Part shown: positions 1-6,926 of the stretch, piece by piece
How positions within the stretch are numbered: the stretch's first letter is position 1
Layout of the letters: every line of letters begins with the position of its first letter
DNA from: Onstottus_B sp049273855
GTDB lineage: Bacteria > Acidobacteriota > Blastocatellia > UBA7656
Reading direction: 5' to 3'
NCBI GenBank assembly: GCA_049273855.1
Contig: JBASRN010000032.1
Location: 1-11,180, forward strand
Length of the DNA: 11,180 bases
Position numbers and translations under genes: made by a program
Notes under the pieces: generated by a model
The model's database searches: none
Seen by the model: the letters and a program-made list of their open reading frames with translations, nothing else
Told to the model about the DNA's origin: nothing

Positions 1-1
1 G

Positions 2-145
2 CCCGGATGTGTGAGCCAGGGTGTAACCAAAAAGGAGGCTGTCGCGAATATCAAAGAAGCGATTCGGGGTTACATCGCTGCCTTGGAGGAGGATCACCTG
101 CCCGTGCCTGAAGATCGTTTTGACGCGATGCTGGTGGCTGTGTAA
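2..145 (+). CDS. hicB: HicB-family antitoxin, C-terminal part (5' end outside window)
   Basis: The frame entering from the left edge gives 47 residues ending at TAA (143-145). It begins PGCVSQG and continues with a KKEAVANIKEAIRGYI stretch, then ends EDHLPVPEDRF. The PGC.SQG turn followed by an E-A-x-x-N-x-x-E-A-I helix is the signature of the HicB partial RNase-H-like fold, which binds and neutralises the HicA mRNA interferase and usually represses its own operon. The protein stops soon after this core, with no added DNA-binding helix-turn-helix or ribbon-helix-helix tail, so it is a short HicB. A hicA-like sequence lies just downstream on the same strand, the usual partner arrangement. The start codon and promoter are off the window. 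The family call is confident; whether the antitoxin still has a working partner is doubtful (see the next entry). Confidence 0.85.
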   Translation, partial: PGCVSQGVTKKEAVANIKEAIRGYIAALEEDHLPVPEDRFDAMLVAV

Positions 146-168
146 ATCAGCAGCTCTGCGCTTTTTGG

Positions 169-408
169 TTGGCAGGACTCGGATCGACTGCTATTCTTAT
201 CGCGTTTGGCCCACCTGTAGTAACCATCTCCGGAGTTTTTCTTATGCTAGTTCTACCAAAAGCGGCAAGAAGCCACCTAGTCCTGCGTCGCGATGAACCG
301 TTTGCTCAAACCGTTGTGCCGCTTCACAAAGAACTCGACCGAGGAACACTACGGGCTATAATTCGGCAAGCTGGCCTTAGCATTGATGAGTTCGTGAATT
401 TACTGTGA
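169..408 (+). pseudogene. hicA: hicA-like toxin gene with scrambled N-terminal half
   Basis: From 271 onward the frame reads SHLVLRRDEPF, then TVVPLHKELDRGTLRAIIR and QAGLSIDEFVNLL before the stop. This is a clean match to the C-terminal two thirds of HicA, a small double-stranded-RNA-binding-fold mRNA interferase, and includes the catalytic His of the G-S-H motif. The open frame begins at a TTG at 169 and would give 79 residues, near normal length, but its first ~34 residues are not HicA-like. Instead, bases 251-268 in the +1 frame encode FYQKRQ, the expected strand just before GSH. Bases 269-270 supply only two of the three bases of the Gly codon, so a one-base deletion disconnects them. 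Upstream, PPVVTISG (about 205-231) resembles the HicA start, but the following helix is about 15 bases short. I read this as a toxin inactivated by several small deletions. Sequencing or assembly error at short homopolymers is an alternative. Confidence 0.6.
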
Positions 409-492
409 CTTTACTTTTTCTTGATGAGAAGCGTTTTCCTGTTCTCACAAATTCCGCGCGAGCTTCAACGCACCAGGCAGGTCGAACCGGGG

Positions 493-1194
493 TTAGCGCG
501 GGGGCGCCGCTTCATCATCGCCGCCGCGGGTGATCATAATACTGGTTCCCTCGTCGCCCGAGCCTATGACGACGGCTATGTCGCCGGCCCGCAGGATCGC
601 GTCTCCACCCGGCAGCTTTATGTGCTCGGTAGGCTTGAGCCGGGCGATGTACCATTCGACTACCTTGCTTGCAGAATCTTTCGTCCTCAGTTGAAGCACG
701 CCCTTACCCTTGGCATTGATGGTCATCACTTCGTCCGCGCCGGGGTAGATCAGCTCTTCGCCAACTACGGCGTCACCCGCAGCGGGCGGCGGGAACGGCG
801 GTGCGGGTACGCCAGGAGGAGTTGGCACCGGAGGGATCGAAATTGCGGGCGGCGCGGTCGGCGGGTTATCGCTGTTGAACTTCACCATGTACACGGCAAA
901 CACCAAGAACAACAGCAATCCGACTGCCGCGGCGAGTAAGACAATGATGGTGCGGTTTTGCGAACGCGGCGCCAGATCGTTGGTTGCGGGCACTACCGGA
1001 AACTGCACCGGTGGCACGTATGCAGGCGTTGTCGGCGACTGATTTACAGGCTGGGTGGGCGCATGAAACTCCACGCCAGGTTCGAGCTTTCGAGTCGTCA
1101 GTTCAGCCGGATCAAACGACCGCCCGCAGACTCGGCAGAACCGCGATGTGTCGTCGATCTGAGCTCCGCAACTCGTGCAGGAAACGATTGCCAT
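493..1194 (-). CDS. zinc-ribbon, single-pass membrane protein of unknown function
   Basis: This encodes 233 residues. An N-terminal zinc ribbon is visible, with Cys6-x2-Cys9 and Cys20-x2-Cys23, each pair followed by Gly. A Pro/Thr-rich linker (about 38-76) leads to a strong transmembrane helix at about 82-104. A very Pro-rich stretch (about 111-138) comes next. The protein ends in a compact domain (about 139-225) that starts near IYPGAD and contains a conserved-looking VLQLRTKDSASKVVEWYI segment. With no signal peptide and one helix, the likely topology is ribbon in the cytoplasm and C-terminal domain outside. The ATG at 1192-1194 is the only sensible start because an in-frame TGA lies two codons upstream. 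No strong ribosome-binding site is seen. It is transcribed divergently from the M14 peptidase gene and converges on the hicA remnant. I do not recognise a specific function; related bacterial zinc-ribbon membrane proteins are mostly uncharacterised. Confidence 0.85.
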   Translation of the reverse strand: MAIVSCTSCGAQIDDTSRFCRVCGRSFDPAELTTRKLEPGVEFHAPTQPVNQSPTTPAYVPPVQFPVVPATNDLAPRSQNRTIIVLLAAAVGLLLFLVFAVYMVKFNSDNPPTAPPAISIPPVPTPPGVPAPPFPPPAAGDAVVGEELIYPGADEVMTINAKGKGVLQLRTKDSASKVVEWYIARLKPTEHIKLPGGDAILRAGDIAVVIGSGDEGTSIMITRGGDDEAAPPR

Positions 1195-1286
1195 ATGAGG
1201 TCATAAGCTTAATTTGCCGAGCACGATTCTCGCAAGGCTGTTCGTTTTTGCCGCAATCCTGGCAGAATGCTGAAAAACCGGTTGCG

Positions 1287-1378
1287 CCACAAAGACTCGA
1301 ATACTCGAAGCCGTACCAGGTCAACGAACGCGGAACTTTAGACGCTTTCGTGTGCTTCGTGCCCTGGCGTCCTGGTGG
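1287..1378. repeat. 92-bp interspersed-repeat-like element with imperfect terminal inverted repeats
   Basis: The left end, 1287-1310, begins CCACAAAGACTCGAA and ends CTCGAAG. The reverse complement of the right end, 1355-1378, begins CCACCAGGACGCCAG and ends CACGAAG. The two 24-base ends match at 16 of 24 positions. Both ends also contain internal short repeats of the form cACGAAg / cTTCGTg. From memory, intergenic elements built from phrases like CACGAAGACACGAAG and CTTCGTGTCCTGGTGG recur in acidobacterial, planctomycete and related genomes; this copy looks like a diverged member. It encodes no plausible protein. Its function is unknown: it could be a small non-autonomous mobile element or a structured RNA/DNA repeat. 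Copy number cannot be assessed from one window. Confidence 0.5.
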
Positions 1379-1439
1379 CGAGAAGGCAGTTTTTGAACCG
1401 CCTGACACCCGTTGCTAGTGATCGGTCCTGTCATTCGGG

Positions 1440-1445
1440 TATACT
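1440..1445 (+). promoter_or_regulatory. possible -10 box (TATACT) for the M14 peptidase gene
   Basis: TATACT differs from the TATAAT consensus at one base and lies about 58 bases before the peptidase ATG, leaving a leader of about 50 bases. The best upstream match to a -35 box, TTGCTA at 1412-1417, is 22 bases away, which is too far for a standard sigma-70 promoter. This is a weak call based on one hexamer. Confidence 0.22.
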
Positions 1446-1503
1446 ACGACGCCTCGCTTCCCGGCGAACGGAGACTCCAAGACGTTATTTCATCGTGACG
1501 CTT

Positions 1504-4344
1504 ATGAACAGACTGAGGCTGCAATTCGCACCGATTCTGATCGCCGTCATTCTATTCGCGGCGACCACAGCCGCACAGACAAAGGTCACCACGCCGAAAG
1601 AGCAGCTCGGGTTCAACTTCGGCGACGACTATCAGCTCGCCAACTACGTGCAGCTTGTCGATTACTGGAAGAAGCTCGACCAGCAGTCCGACCGCATGAG
1701 CCTTGTTGATATCGGTAAGACTGCCGAAGGCCGGACGATGCTTATGGCTATCATCACCGCGCCGGAGAATCACCGGAAGCTCGATCGCTACAAAGAAATC
1801 GCACGGCGGCTCGCGATGGCCGAGGGGCTCACTGATGATCAGGCGCGCGCGCTGGCCGCCGAAGGCAGGGCCGTCGTCTGGATCGACGGCGGCCTCCACG
1901 CGACCGAAGTGCTCGGCGCGCAGCAACTCATGGAATTGGTCTATCAGATGGTCAGCTTGAACGACCCGGAGACGACCCGAATCCTCAGGGATGTGATTCT
2001 CCTGGCCGTTTGTGTGAACCCCGACGGGCTTGATCTGGTTTCGAACTGGTACATGCGCGAGCCTGATCCGTTGAAAAGATCGACTGCGGGGCTTCCGCGC
2101 CTGTATCAGAAGTACATCGGTCACGACAACAATCGGGACTTCTATATGTCGAGTCAGCCGGAGACCGAGGCGATCAACCGCGTCTTCTACCACGAGTGGT
2201 TCCCACATATCGTTTACAATCACCATCAGACCGGACCGGCCGGCACCGTTCTGTTCGCTCCGCCCTTCCGCGATCCGTTCAACTACTATCACGATCCACT
2301 AGTGCCGCTGGGCATCGACCTGGTCGGGGCCGCCATGCACAACCGCTTTGCGGTCGAGGGCAAGCCGGGAGCGACGATGCGTTCGGGCGCGCCTTATTCA
2401 ACGTGGTGGAATGGGGGGCTTCGCACGACCACCGGCTTTCACAATATGATCGGGTTGCTCACCGAATCGATCGGCAGTCCGACGCCGATGGAGATCCCGT
2501 TCCTGCCGAACCGCCTTCTGCCAAGGGGCGATCAGGCATATCCAATCGCGCCGCAGACATGGCATTTCCGGCAGTCCGTCGACTACTCGATCAGCGCGAA
2601 TCGCGCGGTACTGGATGTTGCTTCAAAGCATCGAGAAGATTTTCTGTTCAACATCTATCGGATGGGAAAAAACTCGATTGAGCGCGGAAGCCGGGACAGC
2701 TGGACGATTCATCCGAAGGTGATCGCCGATGTGAACGCGGCGGTCGCGAAGGGCAAAGAGCAAGACGCCGGGCCCGCCGGAACTCGGCGCGCCGGTGACG
2801 CGACTGACGCGAGCGCCGACGCGCCCCAACCCTTTCAACGCGGCGTGCCCGTCAAGTACTTCGACCTGCTTCGCAAACCCGAAAATCGTGATCCTCGCGG
2901 CTACATCATCCCGTCCGATCAAGCCGACTTCCTGACCGCGACAAAGTTCGTCAACGCTTTGATCAAAAACGGCATCACTATCCATCGCGCGACAAGCGCC
3001 TTTCAAGTGGCGGGCAAGAGCTATCCGGCAGGTTCGTACGTCGTCAAGACCGCGCAGGCCTTCCGTCCCCATGTTCTCGATATGTTCGAGCCGCAAGATC
3101 ACCCGGACGACATTCCGTATCCCGGTGGCCCGCCAAATCCGCCTTACGACAGCGCCGGCTACACGCTCGCCTATCAGATGGGCGTCGCGTTTGACAGGAT
3201 TCTTGACGGGTTCGAGGGCCCGCTTGAGAAGATCAACGGTCTTGCGAAGCCGGCGCCCGGGAGAGTCAAGACGGTTGCGAATGCAGCCGGATTTCTGCTC
3301 AGTCATCAGGTCAACGATTCGATCATCGCCGTCAATCGTCTTCTTTCAAGCGGCGAGGAGGTCTACTGGCTGAAGCAACCGCTGAGCGCGAACGAGAAGT
3401 CCTACGCGCCCGGAACGATTTTCATTCCTGCAAAAGCCTCGACTCTTCAAAAGCTGCAGAAGCTCGCGGCTGAAGTCGGGCTGAACTTCGACGGCATCGC
3501 TTCAAAGCCGCTTGGCGAGGCACACAGGCTGCGCCCGATGCGAATTGGATTGTGGGATCGCTACGGCGGTTCGATGCCGTCGGGCTGGGTTCGCTGGCTG
3601 CTGGAGCAATATGAGTTCGGGTTCACCGTAGTCTATCCGCAGGCGCTCGATTCCGGAGATCTGGCGAGCAAGTTCGACGTGCTGATCTTCGTAGACGGAG
3701 GCATTCCGGCTCGCGACGGCGGAGTTCCAGGTGGAAGAGGCGGCGGCTTCGCCGCAATGCCCGATCCGCAGAGCATCCCTGCAGAGCTTCGTGACCGGCT
3801 TGGGAATGTGACAGTTGCTAAGACGGTTCCGCAGTTGAAGCAGTTGCTCGAAGCGGGCGGTACGATTCTCACCATCGGCAGCTCGACGAGTTTGGCATAC
3901 AACGCAGGATTGCCAATCGCAAACGCGTTGATGGAAAAGCAGCCGGACGGTACCGAACGGGCGTTGCCGCGAGAGAAGTACTACATTCCGGGATCGGTTC
4001 TGCAGGTGCGTGTGGATAACACAAACCCGCTTGCTTACGGGCTGAGCGAAAAACTCGACGTGTTCTTCGACAACAGCCCGGTGTTCCGGCTGAAGCCTGA
4101 AGCATCGATAAAAGGAGTGAGACCGGTCGCGTGGTTCGACAGCGACCGTGCGCTCAGAAGCGGCTGGGCCTGGGGTCAGAAATATCTTCACGATGGCGTA
4201 GCCGTAGCGGAAGCCAGGGTTGGAAAGGGCAAGCTGTTTCTGTTCGGGCCTGAGATCACCTTCCGCGCGCAACCACACGGGACGTTTAAGTTTCTGTTCA
4301 ATGGGATCTATTACGGAGGCGCTGAATCGGTAACATTGAAATGA
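1504..4344 (+). CDS. secreted M14-family zinc carboxypeptidase-like metallopeptidase
   Basis: The protein has 946 residues from ATG 1504. That start directly opens a signal peptide: Arg3/Arg5, a hydrophobic core at about 8-20, and a likely cut after TTAA24. An upstream in-frame extension to 1375 would hide the signal and run into the repeat element. The M14 catalytic fold fills about 30-410. The zinc ligands are His132 and Glu135 (HATE) and probably His240 (VYNHHQ); VNPDG is at 171-175; a substrate-carboxylate-binding NNRDF motif contains Arg211; the likely general base is Glu321 in LLTESIG. A polar, Ala/Asp-rich linker (about 415-445) follows. A middle domain comes next, then from about 679 (MRIGLWDRYGG to FDVLIFVDGG) a segment resembling the class-I glutamine-amidotransferase/flavodoxin-like fold found at the end of similar large M14 proteins. 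All catalytic residues are present, so it is probably an active exopeptidase outside the cytoplasm. Substrate is unknown. It sits alone in its transcription unit and ends 8 bases from the convergent kinase gene. Confidence 0.92.
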   Translation: MNRLRLQFAPILIAVILFAATTAAQTKVTTPKEQLGFNFGDDYQLANYVQLVDYWKKLDQQSDRMSLVDIGKTAEGRTMLMAIITAPENHRKLDRYKEIARRLAMAEGLTDDQARALAAEGRAVVWIDGGLHATEVLGAQQLMELVYQMVSLNDPETTRILRDVILLAVCVNPDGLDLVSNWYMREPDPLKRSTAGLPRLYQKYIGHDNNRDFYMSSQPETEAINRVFYHEWFPHIVYNHHQTGPAGTVLFAPPFRDPFNYYHDPLVPLGIDLVGAAMHNRFAVEGKPGATMRSGAPYSTWWNGGLRTTTGFHNMIGLLTESIGSPTPMEIPFLPNRLLPRGDQAYPIAPQTWHFRQSVDYSISANRAVLDVASKHREDFLFNIYRMGKNSIERGSRDSWTIHPKVIADVNAAVAKGKEQDAGPAGTRRAGDATDASADAPQPFQRGVPVKYFDLLRKPENRDPRGYIIPSDQADFLTATKFVNALIKNGITIHRATSAFQVAGKSYPAGSYVVKTAQAFRPHVLDMFEPQDHPDDIPYPGGPPNPPYDSAGYTLAYQMGVAFDRILDGFEGPLEKINGLAKPAPGRVKTVANAAGFLLSHQVNDSIIAVNRLLSSGEEVYWLKQPLSANEKSYAPGTIFIPAKASTLQKLQKLAAEVGLNFDGIASKPLGEAHRLRPMRIGLWDRYGGSMPSGWVRWLLEQYEFGFTVVYPQALDSGDLASKFDVLIFVDGGIPARDGGVPGGRGGGFAAMPDPQSIPAELRDRLGNVTVAKTVPQLKQLLEAGGTILTIGSSTSLAYNAGLPIANALMEKQPDGTERALPREKYYIPGSVLQVRVDNTNPLAYGLSEKLDVFFDNSPVFRLKPEASIKGVRPVAWFDSDRALRSGWAWGQKYLHDGVAVAEARVGKGKLFLFGPEITFRAQPHGTFKFLFNGIYYGGAESVTLK

Positions 4345-4352
4345 TTAGTACC

Positions 4353-6926
4353 TCAGGGCTCAAGTCCGACTTTCCGCAAAAGCTCAACAAAGCGCGGTTC
4401 CCGATGAAGGCTCTCAAAGGTCGGTTCTTGTTTCAGGTTTAACATCTCAACCTGGTGCGCCTGGTAAGCCTTGTCCAGCCAGTCTAGCGCGTGTTGCCGG
4501 TCTCCAAGAGCCGCGTGGATCTGAGCAATCGCGTACGGCACGACCTCCGGCCGTCCAGAGCTTTCTTCCAGTATCTTCAGCGCCTCAGCCCTGTTGCCCC
4601 AGCTTGCGTGAACCCTTCCCATTCCCGCCCTGAGGTTGACCCGGATTAGCGGGTTGTTCCCGCTCAGCTCGATTATCTTCTGGTACTCTTCTATCCCCTC
4701 CTTATACCTGCCGGTTGCTTCATACACCATAGCCAGCACCGCGTGAGCCGGTGGGTACCCCGGATCCAAGTCGAGCGTCTTCATAAGCTCTTGCTCGGCT
4801 TCCTGGTACTTGTGCGCAAGCGCGAAGACCTGGGCTGGACCCACACTTATGTCCGGCGACACCGGATCGATCTCCTGCGCACGCCGGGCTTCCCGAATCG
4901 CTTCGTCGTGTCTGCCGCTTGCTCCCAGCAGCAGAGCGTATCGGTAATGCGCAAAGGGAGAGTTGGGGTTTAGTTCGATTCCTCGTCTGTACTCGGCTTC
5001 AGCGCCTTTCCAATCCCAGTCGAAGAGCCATTCTATCCAGCCCAGCGATGCGTGAGCCTCACCCAGCGAGTCATCCAATCTGAGCGCTTCAATCGCGGCG
5101 CTCCTAGCTTCCGCGCTGTTGCCGATATAGCTGTCGGCCAGCCCGGCGTAAGCGAGCGCATAGTTCGGGTCCTTTTGGATCGCCTGCTGGAAATGGTCGG
5201 CGGCCTTCTGAATGCTGTCCGGCGTCCACTTGCTCAAGTAGGCGCGGCCCTTCAAATAGAGCTGGTATGCTTCGGGATTATCGGTACTGCGGCGTGCTAG
5301 TCGCTCTTTCTCCGAACCTGTAAGTTTCAGTCGCAGCTTCTCCGAGAGCGTCTGCGAGATTCTCTCCTCGAGCCCAAGCAGATCCGACTCTCGCACAGCA
5401 TACTGCCCGCCCCACAAAATCCGGTTGTCGGTTACGTCCACCAGCTCCGCGCTTATCGACAGGTTGTCGCCGCGCAGCGCCACTCGTCCACTGAGCACTG
5501 AACGAACCCCAAGCTTGCGTCCCACCGCTTGCGTATCAACACCGCCGCTCTTGTATTTGAAGCTCGAGGCGCTGGCTATTACCTTCAGACCCTGCAACTC
5601 GGCAAGTTTGCTGATAATGCGTTCAGGGATTCCTACGCCGAGATACTCGACTCTCGGATCGGTACCATCGGTCGCGAACGGCAACACCGCGAGAGAATCA
5701 ACGGGACCGGCCGGGGTCCGATTGAGCAACACCCCGCCAGATATCACAATAATCATCACCGCCGCCGCTGCGAGTAGCCAGCGCACCGTTCGCGTCCGCT
5801 GACCCAGGTTGGAGCGAGGACCGCCGACTACGCTTCTCGTTGCAGCATCATCTGAGTCGAGGCTCCGCAAGACACCGGCTAGATCGCTTGCCAGATCTCG
5901 CGCCGACTGGTAGCGAAGTTCACGATCCTTTTCGAGGCACTTGCTGACCACGCGCTGAAGCTCGGCAGGGACCTCTGCGAAGCGGGTGAGCGGCGGCGGC
6001 TCGTGCTCCAGTATTGCGGTGATGTTCTCCGCCGGGCTGTTAGCCGAGAACGGCCGGTGGCCGGTCAACATCTCATAGAGCACCACTCCGGAGCTGAAAA
6101 TGTCGGTGCGCGCATCAAGAGTTTCATCGCGAAGCTGTTCAGGCGACATGTAGGGGACCGTTCCTGGAACCGTTCCAGGTTGCGTGAGCAAAGTCTGTAC
6201 TTGCGCTTCCGACTGCGCGCTCATTTCGCTAAGCTCCAGTTTGGCCAGCCCAAAGTCCAAAACCTTAATCTGGCCGCGACGTGTGATCATTATGTTTTGC
6301 GGCTTGATGTCGCGGTGGACGATGCCGTGAGAGTGAGCCTCCGAAAGAGCAGCGGCAATCTGAATCGCTTTATCCAGCGACTCGGTCAGTTTCAGAGGAC
6401 GGGCTTTGATCTCGGCTGCGAGTGTTTCGCCTTCGATGTATTGCATCACGATAAAGCTCTGACCCTGATACTGGCCGACCTCGTGTATGGCACAGACGTT
6501 CGGGTGATCGAGCTTCGCCGCTGCCTGCGCCTCCCGGATGAGCCGCGCCCTGGCCTGGTCATCGGTCTGTGATTTCACAGACAGCAGCTTTATCGCGACC
6601 CTTCGGTCGAGTGTTGGGTCGTCGGCAAGATAAACCTCACCCATCCCGCCCGTCCCGAGCCGCCCGAGGATTCGGTACGAACCAATCTGCTGGCCAACGA
6701 GCTCAATTGCGAGGTCTTCAGCCATCTGCCTTGCCGCAACCCCGATCGCAGGCTCTTCGATGAAGCTCTTCGCCGGCTCATCGTAGCTGAGCAGCGATTC
6801 GACTTCGCGGCGCAGCGTCGCGTCTCCTGAACATGCTTCATTCAGAAATGCACAGCGCTGGGAAGGTTCTCGCTGAAGCGCCGAGTGATAGACGCTTTCG
6901 ATTTGCTGCCACCGTTCCGGATTCAT
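4353..6926 (-). CDS. transmembrane Ser/Thr protein kinase with TolB-like and TPR sensor region
   Basis: The protein has 857 residues. The N-terminus (MNPERWQQIE, 1-60) is the short helical region typical of acidobacterial kinases of this type. The kinase domain runs about 84-355. It has a Gly loop GRLGTGGMGEVY (88-99), ATP-binding Lys113, alpha-C Glu132, catalytic HRDIKPQN (204-211, Asp206), DFG (224-226) and the SPE of the activation segment (261-263), so it should be catalytically active. One transmembrane helix lies at about 382-401. Outside it are a TolB-N/FlgO-like domain (about 410-535, starting LAVLPF) and TPR repeats (about 548-850). The TPR unit after LADSYIGNS is shorter than the family norm by roughly a dozen residues. 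The start at 6926 was chosen because its ATG overlaps the sigma gene's TGA (ATGA), implying translational coupling; a start 16 codons earlier would overlap the sigma gene by about 50 bases. Its likely job is to phosphorylate target proteins, plausibly including the co-encoded sigma factor, in response to a periplasmic signal. Confidence 0.95.
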   Translation of the reverse strand: MNPERWQQIESVYHSALQREPSQRCAFLNEACSGDATLRREVESLLSYDEPAKSFIEEPAIGVAARQMAEDLAIELVGQQIGSYRILGRLGTGGMGEVYLADDPTLDRRVAIKLLSVKSQTDDQARARLIREAQAAAKLDHPNVCAIHEVGQYQGQSFIVMQYIEGETLAAEIKARPLKLTESLDKAIQIAAALSEAHSHGIVHRDIKPQNIMITRRGQIKVLDFGLAKLELSEMSAQSEAQVQTLLTQPGTVPGTVPYMSPEQLRDETLDARTDIFSSGVVLYEMLTGHRPFSANSPAENITAILEHEPPPLTRFAEVPAELQRVVSKCLEKDRELRYQSARDLASDLAGVLRSLDSDDAATRSVVGGPRSNLGQRTRTVRWLLAAAAVMIIVISGGVLLNRTPAGPVDSLAVLPFATDGTDPRVEYLGVGIPERIISKLAELQGLKVIASASSFKYKSGGVDTQAVGRKLGVRSVLSGRVALRGDNLSISAELVDVTDNRILWGGQYAVRESDLLGLEERISQTLSEKLRLKLTGSEKERLARRSTDNPEAYQLYLKGRAYLSKWTPDSIQKAADHFQQAIQKDPNYALAYAGLADSYIGNSAEARSAAIEALRLDDSLGEAHASLGWIEWLFDWDWKGAEAEYRRGIELNPNSPFAHYRYALLLGASGRHDEAIREARRAQEIDPVSPDISVGPAQVFALAHKYQEAEQELMKTLDLDPGYPPAHAVLAMVYEATGRYKEGIEEYQKIIELSGNNPLIRVNLRAGMGRVHASWGNRAEALKILEESSGRPEVVPYAIAQIHAALGDRQHALDWLDKAYQAHQVEMLNLKQEPTFESLHREPRFVELLRKVGLEP

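Larger units (their letters stand above)
1195..1503. other. 309-base divergent intergenic region
   Basis: This gap separates the minus-strand zinc-ribbon gene from the plus-strand M14 peptidase gene. Short open frames cross it on both strands, but none has a ribosome-binding site or a recognisable protein; they overlap a repeat element or the zinc-ribbon gene. It contains the 92-bp repeat-like element at 1287-1378 and a possible -10 box at 1440. The promoters of both flanking genes must lie here. I could not identify a convincing one for the zinc-ribbon gene. Confidence 0.7.

Noticed and set aside
425..447. TGAGAA ... TTCTCA hairpin between hicA and the zinc-ribbon gene
   Set aside because: The stem is only 6 bp with an 11-base loop and no T run on either strand's 3' side. 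It is too weak to call a terminator.
421..939. 172-codon plus-strand frame
   Set aside because: It is antisense to the zinc-ribbon protein gene and gives an Arg-rich product with no recognisable features.
1112..1408. 98-codon minus-strand frame with several Cys residues
   Set aside because: It overlaps the zinc-ribbon gene and the repeat element, has no ribosome-binding site, and its sequence is what the repeat element gives when translated.
1375..1503. 43-codon upstream extension of the M14 peptidase gene
   Set aside because: It begins at a non-ATG codon at the edge of the repeat element and would bury the signal peptide. The ATG at 1504 opens the signal peptide directly.
1552..4278. Long minus-strand frames (up to 258 codons) inside the M14 gene
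   Set aside because: They are antisense to a gene with intact catalytic motifs, and their products show no family signature.
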